From Promicromonospora sukumoe 327MFSha3.1 (GTDB lineage Bacteria > Actinomycetota > Actinomycetes > Actinomycetales > Cellulomonadaceae), in contig NZ_ARQM01000010.1 in assembly GCF_000385135.1 (NCBI RefSeq), positions 1,364,001-1,428,000 on the forward strand: a stretch of 64,000 nt of DNA, read 5' to 3'. How positions within the stretch are numbered: position 1 is the stretch's first letter; each line of letters opens with the position of its first letter. Below the pieces are notes generated by a model. The model made no database searches and was not told the origin of the DNA. It was given only the letters and a program-made list of their open reading frames with translations. Below, piece by piece: positions 43,269 through 52,477 of this stretch. The position numbers and the translations under genes are program-made.

Positions 43269-44477
43269 ATGGAAGTCACGCCGCTCGTCTGGACGCTCAC
43301 GATCGCCGCCATCGTGCTGCTGCTCCTCTTCGACTACTTCTTCCATGTCCGCAAGGCGCACGTCCCGGAGCTGAAAGAGGCCGCGATCTGGTCCTCGATC
43401 TACGTCGGCATCGCGCTGCTTTTCGGGGTCGGCGTGCTCGTGCTGGGCGGCGTCGCCGCGGGGTCGGAGTACTTCTCCGGCTACATCACGGAGAAGGCGC
43501 TGTCGGTCGACAACCTCTTCGTGTTCCTCATCATCATGACGAGCTTCCGCGTGCCGCGGGAGGACCAGCAGAAGGTGCTGCTGTTCGGCATCACGTTCTC
43601 CCTGGCCGCGCGCACCGGCTTCATCTTCCTCGGCGCCGCCCTCATCAACTCGTTCGCCTGGGTGTTCTACATCTTCGGCCTCATCCTGCTGGTCACGGCC
43701 GGCAACATGCTCAAGCCGGAGAGCTCGGAGTCCCGGCACGACGAGAACATCGCGGTGCGGATCGCCCGTCGGCTGTTCCACACGAGCCCGGACTACGACG
43801 GCGACAAGCTGTTCACCATCCACGACGGCAAGCGGGCGCTGACCCCGATGCTGCTGGTCATGGTCGCGATCGGCGGCACGGACCTGCTGTTCGCGCTCGA
43901 CTCGATCCCCGCGATCTTCGGTCTGACGCAGGACGTGTACATCGTGTTCACCGCCACGGCGTTCTCGCTCCTGGGCCTGCGCCAGCTCTACTTCCTGCTG
44001 GACGGCCTGCTCGACCGCCTGATCTATCTCTCGTACGGGCTGGCCATCATCCTGGCCTTCATCGGCGTCAAGCTGGTGCTCCACGCGCTGCACGAGAACA
44101 ACGTGCCGTTCATCAACGGCGGCGAGCCGGTCCCGGTCTTCGAGATCAGCACCGGCCTGTCCCTGACCGTCATCATCGGGGTGATCGTCGTGACCGTGAT
44201 CGCGTCGCTGTGGAGCAAGGCGGGGCGGGCGCAGACGGCGATCTCCAACGCCCGCCGCCACGCGACCGAGTACCTGGACCTCGGGTACACGGCGGACCAC
44301 ACCGAGCGCATCCGCGTCTACGCGGCGCTGTGCGAGGAGGAGACGACGATCAAGAACCTCGGCGAGAAGTACCGCCAGAAGGCCCGCGACGAGGAGGAGC
44401 TGATGGACCTCCTGCACCGGGCGCACGCCGAGCACGACGAGTCGGTGAAGCGGGCCGCCCAGGACGGGACGGCCTAG
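43269..44477 (+). CDS. TerC/Alx-family membrane protein (probable Mn2+ exporter)
   Basis: The 402-residue protein has about nine membrane segments with the TerC signatures EKALSVDNLFVFLIIMTSF and IGGTDLLFALDSIPAIFGL; the conserved Asp residues in both are thought to coordinate metal. Family members export Mn2+ or support metalation of secreted enzymes, and TerC is named for tellurite resistance, but no other ter genes are present. A cytoplasmic tail of about 70 charged residues follows the last helix. The ATG at 43269 begins the first helix. I looked for a yybP-ykoY Mn2+ riboswitch upstream and saw none. Its stop overlaps the convergent FAD gene stop. Confidence 0.9.
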   Translation: MEVTPLVWTLTIAAIVLLLLFDYFFHVRKAHVPELKEAAIWSSIYVGIALLFGVGVLVLGGVAAGSEYFSGYITEKALSVDNLFVFLIIMTSFRVPREDQQKVLLFGITFSLAARTGFIFLGAALINSFAWVFYIFGLILLVTAGNMLKPESSESRHDENIAVRIARRLFHTSPDYDGDKLFTIHDGKRALTPMLLVMVAIGGTDLLFALDSIPAIFGLTQDVYIVFTATAFSLLGLRQLYFLLDGLLDRLIYLSYGLAIILAFIGVKLVLHALHENNVPFINGGEPVPVFEISTGLSLTVIIGVIVVTVIASLWSKAGRAQTAISNARRHATEYLDLGYTADHTERIRVYAALCEEETTIKNLGEKYRQKARDEEELMDLLHRAHAEHDESVKRAAQDGTA

Positions 44478-46531
44478 CCCCGGGACCGCTCCCGCCGCTC
44501 GACGAGGGCGCCGAGGATCCGCGCCGCCGCGACGTCCGCCCCCGCGAGCAGCGGGGACGGCACGCCGGGGCTCGCCCCGATCGCGGAGCCGCGCTGCACG
44601 GCCTCGGCGGGGATGCCGAGCACGACGACGCGGTCGTCGGCGGTGCCCGCGTCGTCGACCAGGGCGAAGCCGTCGGGCGTCACGTCCAGGCTCTCCGACG
44701 GGATCGTGCCGCCAGCTGCCGTGGGTAGCGGGTGCCGGCGCGCCCGCCCGGAGTCGAGGAGCGCGCGCAGGAGCGGGTCGTCCGTGGGGCTCACCGCGCC
44801 CCGCGACATCCGGGTCTCGATCAGGGCACGCGTGCGTACGGCGTCGTGCACCCGGCTGCGGGCGACGAACGCGTCGTCGGCGACCTCGATGGTGGTGCCC
44901 TCGCCGAGCAGCTCGACCACGCCGGCCCGTACGAGCGCGAGGAGCTGGGCGGTGCGTCGCGGCGGCGGGCCCGAGGCGAGCGCCAGGCCGAGCGGGATCA
45001 GCAGGCCCTCGCCCGTCGACTCGAGCGATGCCCCGTCGACGACGCCGGCTCGGGTCAGCCGCGCGACCTCGCCCCGCAGCGTCTCCATGGCCTGGTTGAC
45101 GCGGGCGCGCGGCGACGTGAGCGGGGACGACACCGACTCCTGCTCCGCGCGGACCCAGCCCTCGACCCACGCGGGCCACGCCGTCGGATCGACCAGGGGC
45201 GGCCGGTCGGCACGCGCGGGGTCGACGGCGTCGGCCGGGTCGCGCACGAGGCTCGCCGCCTCGCTGGCCGGGTCGGTCGCCGCCGCCAGACGTCGGACGA
45301 GCTCGTCCGGCGTCACGTCCGCGCGCAGGGCGGACGGGCGGTGCTCGGCCAACGCCGTCAGGTGCGCGAGCAGCAGCTCGGCGGACAGCAGCGGCCAGAC
45401 GTCGCGCGCCAGGTCCAGCACGGGACGCCCGGCCGCGCGCTCGGCCAGGGCCGCGAAACGCTCGCGGGTCGCGATCCGCGCCACGTACGGCGCGGGCAAC
45501 CCGTCGGCGAGCGCGCCCTTGCCCCGGTACGGCAGTCCGCGCCGCGAACCCGCGAGCAGGTGCGGCTCGGCGCCGCTCGGCACGTAGCGCAGCGTGTCGC
45601 CCGCGTGCGGGCCGTCGGCTCCGCCGTCGTCGCAGGATCGGCCGGACCCGTCGGTCGGCAGGCCGGTGCGCGCGTCGACGAACCGGCCGCCGCGGCCGAC
45701 CGTGAGCAGCGCGAGCACGTCGAAGAAGTTGGCGCCGAGCCCCGCGACCAGCACGTCCTCGCCCGCGGGCACGGCGGCCCAGTCCCGCTCGGCGGGCATG
45801 CCCGGCTCGACGTAGACCAGGCCGTGCGCGCGGGCGGCGTCCGCGAACCGCTCGGTCTGCGGGGAGCGGCGGGCCTGGATCATGCCCTGCGCGAGGACGA
45901 CGACGGGTGCCGTCAGGGCTGTCTGGCTCGTCCGGGCGCTCGCGGCCGGGGCGAGCGCGACCTCCCGCAGCCCGGCCCGGGGCGTGAGCACGTCGACGAC
46001 CGTGCCGTGCACCGGCACCACTTCGACGCTCCCGCGGCGCGCGGCCTCGTCGAGCTGCTCCAGGTAGTAGGCGCCCTGGAGCCGCCGCGTGGGGTACGAG
46101 CCGGGACCGAGCCCGCGCGCCTCGTCCCGCGCCCAGGTGGTTTCCGGCTCGGCGCGCGCCCAGCCGACGAGGTCCGGCCCGGTCACGACGGGACCGGTCA
46201 TGGGCGTCGAGGCGTCCGCGTGCACGGTGGTGCGCGCCGCCCACGTGTTGTTCAGGAGCAGCGGCGACTGGTCGGTGCGCCAGGTCGCCCCGGCACCGAC
46301 CTCGAGCCGGTCGACGACGGCGACGCGCAGCGGGGGCAGGGCGTCGTCCGGCGCGGAGCCCCAGGGCGCACCCGGCCGACGTCGGGCGGCCAGCCGGGCG
46401 ATCACGGCGACGGCCCGCGGGCCGCCGCCGACGATCACGGCGTCGAACGGCGCGGCGTCGAACGGCGCGGCGTCGAACGGCGCGGCGTCGGACGAAACAG
46501 CGTCGGTCGACGCCGGCTCCCGGTCGATCAC
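44474..46531 (-). CDS. FAD/NAD(P)-binding protein, last gene of the amidase/hydantoinase operon
   Basis: The 685-residue protein begins (after about 30 residues) with the Rossmann motif DAVIVGGGPRAVAVIARL, followed by LLLNNTWAARTTVHAD and GLGANFFDVLALLTVGRGG. This matches the FAD_NAD_binding_9 group (HI0933/lysine-N6-hydroxylase-like relatives). The substrate is unknown. The N-terminus holds three perfect 15-base repeats. The GTG at 46531 overlaps the HyuB stop as GTGA, so it is translated as part of the operon even though flavoproteins of this kind are not known to be needed for hydantoin or oxoproline cleavage. An oxidative step on the imported compound is possible. Confidence 0.8.
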   Translation of the reverse strand: MIDREPASTDAVSSDAAPFDAAPFDAAPFDAVIVGGGPRAVAVIARLAARRRPGAPWGSAPDDALPPLRVAVVDRLEVGAGATWRTDQSPLLLNNTWAARTTVHADASTPMTGPVVTGPDLVGWARAEPETTWARDEARGLGPGSYPTRRLQGAYYLEQLDEAARRGSVEVVPVHGTVVDVLTPRAGLREVALAPAASARTSQTALTAPVVVLAQGMIQARRSPQTERFADAARAHGLVYVEPGMPAERDWAAVPAGEDVLVAGLGANFFDVLALLTVGRGGRFVDARTGLPTDGSGRSCDDGGADGPHAGDTLRYVPSGAEPHLLAGSRRGLPYRGKGALADGLPAPYVARIATRERFAALAERAAGRPVLDLARDVWPLLSAELLLAHLTALAEHRPSALRADVTPDELVRRLAAATDPASEAASLVRDPADAVDPARADRPPLVDPTAWPAWVEGWVRAEQESVSSPLTSPRARVNQAMETLRGEVARLTRAGVVDGASLESTGEGLLIPLGLALASGPPPRRTAQLLALVRAGVVELLGEGTTIEVADDAFVARSRVHDAVRTRALIETRMSRGAVSPTDDPLLRALLDSGRARRHPLPTAAGGTIPSESLDVTPDGFALVDDAGTADDRVVVLGIPAEAVQRGSAIGASPGVPSPLLAGADVAAARILGALVERRERSRG
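46441..46485. repeat. Three perfect 15-base tandem repeats inside the FAD-protein gene
   Basis: CGTCGAACGGCGCGG occurs three times in direct succession. It encodes repeated Ala-Ala-Pro-Phe-Asp in the N-terminal linker before the Rossmann domain. The exact identity suggests recent slippage; copy number changes keep the frame. Confidence 0.9.
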
Positions 46532-48624
46532 GCCGTCGCGGACGCCGGGGTGGCTCCCGCACCGGGGACGGCGGCAACCGCCTCGGCGAACGTCCGCTCG
46601 GCCGCGACGAGCTCCTCCTCGGACGCGGCGACGCCCGGGAACCGCTCGGGCAGTCCTGCGAGGACCCCGCCGAGCACCTCCCGGCGGCGTGCTGCGCGCG
46701 TCGTCGTGGGCAGGGTGCGCAGGTACACGTCGAGGCGGTCGGCCAGCGCGGACGGGAAGACCCGCTCCCAGCGCTCGCGCTCGGGACCGAGCGAGTGCGT
46801 CCGTTCCGCCGAAACGGAACGACCCGTCCACTCGGCCGAAACGGAACCACCCGTCCGCTCTCCCGAAACGGAACGCGTGATCCGTTCCCCCGAAGAAACG
46901 GAACGCCCGGTCCGTTCCGTCGCGGTCGCCGCGACATCCACCGCACCGTCCCGCACGACCACCCCGTACGCCTCCAGCGCGGCCTCCACCGTGACGAGCC
47001 CGGCCGCGACATCAGCCAGCACGGCCGACTCCGACCGCTCCAGCGGGTCGCCGTACCCGCCCGCGCCGGACGTGCGCAGCACCACCCGGTCGCCCGCGCG
47101 CAGGGGGTGCACGTCGACGACGGACAGCCGGCGCTCGTCGGGCCGCCCCTCGTTGACCACGAGCTCGGTGAGCGCGCCGGGCCGTCCGCCCGCGAAGCCC
47201 CAGGGCCGGAACCGCAGGCGCTCCAGGCCGCGGGCCAGCAGCCCGCCGTCGGTCAGCGCCTCGAACTCGAGCTCCAGGCCGGAGCCGCCGCGCCACCGCC
47301 CTGCGCCGCCGGAGTCGGTCCGCAGCGCGTAGCGCAGCACGCGCACGCTCACGTTCGCCTCGACGGTCTCGACCGGGTTGTTGGACAGGTTGGAGATGCC
47401 GGAGTCGCGCCCGTCGGCGCCGTCGGCCCCGAACCGGGCGCCCGTGCCGCCGACCATGGGCTCGACGACGTCGACCCGCGAACCGTCGGCCGCCGCGAAC
47501 ACCACCGGCACCACGAGCCCGCTCGACGCCGCGGGCAGCACCTCGGGCGCGGCCTGGACCAGCGCCCCGGACACGACGTCGTTGACGCGCGACGTCGTGG
47601 CGTGCCGCACGCCCGTCGCGGCGGTGCCGGTCGCGTTGAGCAGCGTGCCCTCGGGCGCGGTGAAGCCGATGACGTCCATCAGCCCGCCGTTGAGCGGCAC
47701 CGCCGGGTCGAGCGTGCCGATCAGCGCGAAGAGCCGCGTCACCACCCAGGAGTGCGCGCGCCCGAACGTCACCATGTTCAGCGCCGCCTCGACCTGCGGG
47801 TCGGTGCCCGTGAGGTCCAAGTGCACGGCGCCGTCGTCGACCGTTGCGGTGACGACCACGCGCAGCGGCACGGAGCTGACGCCGTCGTTGTCGAGGTAGT
47901 CCTCGAAGCGGTAGGTGCCGTCGGCCAGGGTGCGCAGGGCGCTGCGGGCACGGGCGGCACTCTGCTCGCGCGCGAACGTGCCGACGTCGGCGAAACCGGC
48001 CGGGCCCAGGTCGGCGGTGAGCTCGCCGACCCGCCGCCGCCCGGTGTCCAGCGCGGCGAGCATGGCGTGCAGGTCGCCCCGGTTGGCCTCGGGCGTGCGG
48101 GAGTTGGCCGCGAGGATCGCCTCGACCTCGGGCACCACGGTCCCGGCCCGCACGTACCGCAGGGGCGGGATGCGCAGCCCCTCGGCGAACACGGAGTCGT
48201 TGAGCACGCTCACGGACGAGGGCACGCGCCCGCCGACGTCGGACACGTGGACGAACGCCCAGCCGTAGCCGACCAGCTCGTCGCCGTCGAAGAACGGCGC
48301 GATGGCGTGCACGTCCGGCAGGTGCGTCGACAGCCCGCCCGAGAGGTACGGGTCGTTCGTCAGCAGGACGTCGCCCGGGGCCAGCGGGCCGATGGCGGTC
48401 GCCGCCTCGATCGCGGGCGTCAGGTCCAGGCCCACGAAGCCGGACACGCCGACGTCCTGCGGGTACGCCACGAACCGGCCCGACAGGTCGGCCACGGCGC
48501 ATGCGAAGTCGGCGGCGTCGCGCACGTACAGGCTGCGGCTCGCCCGCCGCAGGGTCAGGCACATCTCCTCGACCGCGGCCTGCAGCCGCGTGTGGGCGAC
48601 GTCCTTCTCGACCGTCGTCAGCAC
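46528..48624 (-). CDS. hyuB: Hydantoinase B / oxoprolinase beta-like subunit with repeat-bearing C-terminal extension
   Basis: HyuB works with HyuA to hydrolyse 5-membered cyclic amides (hydantoins, 5-oxoproline or related) using ATP. The conserved domain (residues 1 to about 565) shows ASRSLYVRDAADFACAVAD, PGDVLLTNDPYLSGG, HLPDVHAIAPFF, HVSDVGGRVPSS and the C-terminal GAGGYGDPLERS. Beyond it lies an unusual extension of about 130 residues: a run of near-repeats of the form ERTGxSVSA (about residues 573-605), then a helical RWERVFPSALADRLDVYL region. The GTG at 48624 is three bases after the HyuA stop. Total length 698 residues exceeds the usual HyuB size. Confidence 0.88.
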   Translation of the reverse strand: MLTTVEKDVAHTRLQAAVEEMCLTLRRASRSLYVRDAADFACAVADLSGRFVAYPQDVGVSGFVGLDLTPAIEAATAIGPLAPGDVLLTNDPYLSGGLSTHLPDVHAIAPFFDGDELVGYGWAFVHVSDVGGRVPSSVSVLNDSVFAEGLRIPPLRYVRAGTVVPEVEAILAANSRTPEANRGDLHAMLAALDTGRRRVGELTADLGPAGFADVGTFAREQSAARARSALRTLADGTYRFEDYLDNDGVSSVPLRVVVTATVDDGAVHLDLTGTDPQVEAALNMVTFGRAHSWVVTRLFALIGTLDPAVPLNGGLMDVIGFTAPEGTLLNATGTAATGVRHATTSRVNDVVSGALVQAAPEVLPAASSGLVVPVVFAAADGSRVDVVEPMVGGTGARFGADGADGRDSGISNLSNNPVETVEANVSVRVLRYALRTDSGGAGRWRGGSGLELEFEALTDGGLLARGLERLRFRPWGFAGGRPGALTELVVNEGRPDERRLSVVDVHPLRAGDRVVLRTSGAGGYGDPLERSESAVLADVAAGLVTVEAALEAYGVVVRDGAVDVAATATERTGRSVSSGERITRSVSGERTGGSVSAEWTGRSVSAERTHSLGPERERWERVFPSALADRLDVYLRTLPTTTRAARRREVLGGVLAGLPERFPGVAASEEELVAAERTFAEAVAAVPGAGATPASATA
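46811..46904. repeat. 27-base-periodic repeats in the hyuB 3' extension
   Basis: GAAACGGAAC begins at 46811, 46838, 46865 and 46895, spacing 27, 27 and 30 bases, so the frame is kept. Nearby CGTTCC forms small inverted repeats with CGGAACG. The encoded peptide is a nine-residue near-repeat rich in Glu, Arg, Thr and Ser. Confidence 0.85.
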
Positions 48625-48627
48625 GGC

Positions 48628-50766
48628 TCAGCCCTCCTCGTTCTCGGAACCGGCAGAGTCCCGCACCAGGTGCAGGTTCCCGCCGTCGTCGGTGGTCGCG
48701 GTCCACCCGGCCGGCACGAGCACGGTCGTGTCTGCCTTCTCGATGACGGCGGGGCCGGTCACGGACGCCTCGCCGTCGTCCGCGAGCGCGTGCACGCTCG
48801 CCGGCCGCGGCGTCCCGTCGTAGCGGACGTCGCGCGCGCCGGTCTTCACGAACGTCGCGCCGCCGTGCCCGGACCGCACCTCGCCGAGCCGCACGCTGAC
48901 GCTCGCGCGCAGCGTCTCGGCCCGGACGGCCGCGGTCGCGTCGGTGAACCCGTGCACCTTCTCGTGCTGGTCGGCGAACCGCCGCAGCACCGGCTCGACG
49001 GCCAGACGCAGCGGCTCGGCCGGGTCCGCCTCGGTCGAGCGCTCGGCCAGCACGACCTCCAGCGTCGTCGGCTGGCCCGCGTACCGCAGGTCGGCGCTCA
49101 GCGTCACGGTGCCGGTCGCGGCGACGTCCTGCGTGCGCAGCCAGTCGAGCACCTCGCGCTCCAGCTCCGCGGCCGACGTCGTCAGCGCGTCCAGGTTCCG
49201 CTCCGCCACCACCGTGCGCACCGTGCGTGCCACGTCGCGGCGGATCGGGGCGATCGCCGCGCCGAGCGCGCAGAACGTCCCGGCGGCCGCCGGGACGAGC
49301 ACGCGGCGGACGCCGACCTCGTCGGCCAGCAGCGCGGCATGCGTGCCGCCGGCGCCGCCGAACGCGACGAACGTATACCGCTCGGGCACCTCGCCGTGCG
49401 CGGCCAGCACCGTCCGCAGGCGCGCGGCCATGCCGACCGACGCGACCCGCAGCGCGGCGTCGACCACGCCGTCGGGTTCCGCCGCGTCGTCAGCCGAACC
49501 CTCGCCCAGGTCCTCCGCCACCCCGGCCAGCGCCGACGTCGCGAGGTCCGCGCGCAGCGGGAACGTGCCGCCCAGGAACGTCGCCGGGTCGATCACCCCG
49601 GCGTGCACGTACGCGTCGGTCAGCGCGGGCTGCGTGCCGCCCGCCCCGTACGCGGCCGGCCCGGGCACGGCGCCGACGCTGGCCGGGCCCACCCGGAGCA
49701 CGGGCCGCGCGCCCGACCGGTCGGCGCTGATCACGGAGCCGCCGCCCGCGCCGATCGCCGACACCTCGACGACGGGCGTCATCAGCGGGTGCGGCCCCAC
49801 GGTCGCCGTCGTGGTCAGCACGGGACGCCCCCCGCGCAGCACGCCTATGTCGCTGCTCGTACCGCCCATGTCCACGGTGACCATGTCCGTGCCCGGCCAG
49901 GCCGTGGCCGCGGCGGACACCCCGCCCGCCGGGCCCGACAGCACCGTCTGCACGGGTCGCCGCATCGCCGACTCGATCGAGACCGAGCCGCCGTTCGACG
50001 TCGTGATGTACACCCGGGCGTCGACCCGCAGGCGGTGCAGGCGCTCGCGGAGCGCCGTGAAGTAGCCGGTCATCAGCGGGGTGATCTGGGCGTCCAGCAG
50101 GGCGAGCGTGGTGCGCTCGTACTCGCCGGCCTCGGGCCACACCGCGGCCGCCGACGTCACCGGGACGCCCAGGGCGGCGGCCAGCCGGTCGGCCAGGTGC
50201 TGCTCGGCCTCGCGTGCGGCGTACCCGCCCACCAGGCTCACGGCCACGACCTCGGGCGCGAGCTCCGTGAGGCGCGCCACGAGCCGGGCCAGCTCGGCGT
50301 CGTCCACGCCGTCCGCGCCCAGCCCGCCGACGGCGGTGCCGTCCGCGGCGAACCGGTGCGCCACCTCCAGCACGTGCTCGCGCGGCACGATGGGCCGCCC
50401 GGGCGAGGCGTGCAGGTCGAACGACCGCGGCATGCGGGCGCGCGCGATCTGCAGCACGTCCCGGTGCCCCGCGCTGGTCACGAGCGCGGCCCGGGCCACG
50501 CGGCCCTGGAGGATCGCGTTCAGGCCGATGGTGGTGCCGTGCGCGACAGCGGCGACGTCCTCGACCGCGATCCCGCGCTCCAGGAGCTGGGCCAGTCCCG
50601 TCTCGACGCCCTCCGAGGGGTCGTGCGGGGTGCTGGGCACCTTGTGCGTGACGGCGTCGGCCAGCGACCAGGAGGTGCCGTCACCGGGGACTGCGACCAG
50701 GTCGGTGAACGTGCCGCCGACGTCGATGCCGATGCGCCAGCGGCGGCCGGCCGGGGGGAGTGTCAC
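48628..50766 (-). CDS. hyuA: Hydantoinase A / oxoprolinase alpha-like subunit
   Basis: The 712-residue protein has the ASKHA-type ATP-binding fold of HyuA: RIGIDVGGTFTDLVAV at the N-terminus, AVAHGTTIGLNAIL, VYITTSNGGSVS, VLSGPAGGVSAA, VTVDMGGTSSDIGVL and FVAFGGAGGTHAALLADEVG. It phosphorylates or activates the cyclic amide for ring opening together with HyuB. The GTG at 50766 overlaps the upstream permease stop (GTGA). A longer frame upstream is antisense-like and is not used. The preceding importer and amidase suggest that the pathway takes up and degrades an amide- or ureide-type nitrogen compound. Confidence 0.9.
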   Translation of the reverse strand: MTLPPAGRRWRIGIDVGGTFTDLVAVPGDGTSWSLADAVTHKVPSTPHDPSEGVETGLAQLLERGIAVEDVAAVAHGTTIGLNAILQGRVARAALVTSAGHRDVLQIARARMPRSFDLHASPGRPIVPREHVLEVAHRFAADGTAVGGLGADGVDDAELARLVARLTELAPEVVAVSLVGGYAAREAEQHLADRLAAALGVPVTSAAAVWPEAGEYERTTLALLDAQITPLMTGYFTALRERLHRLRVDARVYITTSNGGSVSIESAMRRPVQTVLSGPAGGVSAAATAWPGTDMVTVDMGGTSSDIGVLRGGRPVLTTTATVGPHPLMTPVVEVSAIGAGGGSVISADRSGARPVLRVGPASVGAVPGPAAYGAGGTQPALTDAYVHAGVIDPATFLGGTFPLRADLATSALAGVAEDLGEGSADDAAEPDGVVDAALRVASVGMAARLRTVLAAHGEVPERYTFVAFGGAGGTHAALLADEVGVRRVLVPAAAGTFCALGAAIAPIRRDVARTVRTVVAERNLDALTTSAAELEREVLDWLRTQDVAATGTVTLSADLRYAGQPTTLEVVLAERSTEADPAEPLRLAVEPVLRRFADQHEKVHGFTDATAAVRAETLRASVSVRLGEVRSGHGGATFVKTGARDVRYDGTPRPASVHALADDGEASVTGPAVIEKADTTVLVPAGWTATTDDGGNLHLVRDSAGSENEEG

Positions 50767-51596
50767 AGGAACCTCGAGACGTGGATGGTGCGGTCGAGCA
50801 CGGCGATGGTCACGACGCTGACCAGCAGCAGGAGCGTCGAGACGGCCGCGACGGTGGGTTCGAGCTGGACCTGCACCGCGGAGTAGATGCGCACGGGCAC
50901 GGTGGCCTCGCCGGCGCCCGCCACGAGGACGGACACCGCGACCTCGCCCAGCGAGATGACGGCGCCGAGGAACGCCCCGGCCACGATCCCCGGCCGCATG
51001 AGCGGCACGGTGACGGTGAGGAACGTGCGCAGCGGCGACGCCCCGAGCGACCGCGCGGCGCGGGGCAGCGCCGGGTCGAGCGCCGCGGCGCTGACCGCGA
51101 CGACCCGCACGCAGAACGGGAAGGTCACCACGAGGTGCGCGAGCCACAGGCCCTGTGCCGAGCCGACCAGCCCGGTGCGCTGGAGCTGGTAGAGCAGCGC
51201 CAGGCCGACCATCACGCCGGGCACGGCCATGGGGGACAGGAACAGCAGGCCGAGCGCGCGCCGGCCGGGGAAGTTGCCCGCGCCGACGGCGTACCCGCCG
51301 AGCGTCCCGAGCACGACGACGACGGGCACGACCAGCACGGCGAGCCGCAGCGAGTAGCCCAGGGCGTCGAGCCACTGCGCGGAGCCGAACACCTCGGCGT
51401 ACCAGCGCAGGCTCAGGCCCGACGGCGGGAACCGGAAGTTGTTCGCGGCGTTGAAGGAGCTCAGCGCCACCACGAGGAGCGGGAGCAGCAGGAACGCGCA
51501 GACGAGCACCACGGGCACCAGCGTCAGCGCGCGGCGGGCGCGGGCACGCCCGGCGCTGCTCAGCGGCGGACGGGCAGACACGGGACGGTCAGGCAC
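50763..51596 (-). CDS. ABC transporter permease (PotC-like)
   Basis: The 277-residue membrane protein has six hydrophobic segments and the EAA loop RAARSLGASPLRTFLTVTVPLMRPGI, which docks on the ATPase. It is of the spermidine/putrescine/iron(III)-type permease 2 (PotC). It overlaps the upstream permease gene by 8 bases and the hyuA start by 4 bases. It forms the channel with the next entry. Confidence 0.9.
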   Translation of the reverse strand: MPDRPVSARPPLSSAGRARARRALTLVPVVLVCAFLLLPLLVVALSSFNAANNFRFPPSGLSLRWYAEVFGSAQWLDALGYSLRLAVLVVPVVVVLGTLGGYAVGAGNFPGRRALGLLFLSPMAVPGVMVGLALLYQLQRTGLVGSAQGLWLAHLVVTFPFCVRVVAVSAAALDPALPRAARSLGASPLRTFLTVTVPLMRPGIVAGAFLGAVISLGEVAVSVLVAGAGEATVPVRIYSAVQVQLEPTVAAVSTLLLLVSVVTIAVLDRTIHVSRFL

Positions 51597-52476
51597 GACG
51601 ACCCCTCTCGGCGAGGCGGCCGGCCAGCCCGACGAGGCCGCAGACCGCGAGCGTGACGGCCAGCAGCACGAAGCTCAGCGCGGCGGCCCGCGGCTGGTCG
51701 AACGCGACCATGGCCTCGGTCTGGATGCGCAGCCCGGCCAGGGACTGGTTGGCGCCGCCCACGAGCAGCGGCGTCACGTACACGCCCATGCTCAGCGAGA
51801 AGACGATGACGGCGGCGGCCACGATGCCCGGCGTGGCCAGCGGCAGCACCACGGACCGGAAGGTGCGCAGCGCCCCCGCGCCCAGGTCGGCCGACGCCTG
51901 CAGCAGGCGGTTGTCGATGGCGCCCAGCGAGGCGGACAGGGCCAGCACCGCGAACGGCAGCAGCACGTGCACGACGGCGAGGAACACCGTCCACGGCGAG
52001 CGCAGCAGCGGCAGCGACTCGTCGACCAGCCCGAGCGCCTGGAGGGTCACGTTGACGGGCCCCTCGCCGGACATGACGACGCGCCAGCCGAACGACCGCA
52101 CGACCTCGCTGGTCAGCAGCGGCGACAGCGTGATGACGAAGACCAGGGACTTGCCCACGGACGAGGTCGAGCGCGCGAGGTACCAGGCGAGCGGGAACGC
52201 CAGCACGAGGCACGTCAGGCTCACCCGGACGGCGAGCCAGAGGCTCTCGACCACGGAGCCCCACAGGTAGGACGTGCCGAACACCTCGGCGTACTGCGCG
52301 CCGGTGAACCCGGGCAGCACGTTGTTCATGGTGTCGGTGGGGCGCAGGCTGAGCAGGAGCAGCCCGATCAGCGGCAGCAGGAACGCGACGACGACGAACG
52401 CCGTGGGCACGATCGCGGCGACGTGCCCGCGCAGGTCGCGCGAACGGGAGCGGGAGCCGGTGCGGGTGGCCGCCAC
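51589..52476 (-). CDS. ABC transporter permease (PotB-like)
   Basis: The 295-residue membrane protein has six hydrophobic segments and the EAA-type loop QASADLGAGALRTFRSVVLPLATPGI. It is the PotB-type partner of the preceding permease. One base separates its start from the stop of the ATPase gene at 52478, consistent with tight co-translation. Confidence 0.9.
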   Translation of the reverse strand: MAATRTGSRSRSRDLRGHVAAIVPTAFVVVAFLLPLIGLLLLSLRPTDTMNNVLPGFTGAQYAEVFGTSYLWGSVVESLWLAVRVSLTCLVLAFPLAWYLARSTSSVGKSLVFVITLSPLLTSEVVRSFGWRVVMSGEGPVNVTLQALGLVDESLPLLRSPWTVFLAVVHVLLPFAVLALSASLGAIDNRLLQASADLGAGALRTFRSVVLPLATPGIVAAAVIVFSLSMGVYVTPLLVGGANQSLAGLRIQTEAMVAFDQPRAAALSFVLLAVTLAVCGLVGLAGRLAERGRRA

Positions 52477-52477
52477 G

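Noticed and set aside
46811-46904. CRISPR-like spacing of GAAACGGAAC
   Set aside because: Units are 27 bases with a 10-base core, in frame inside hyuB, and no cas genes are present; this is a coding tandem repeat.
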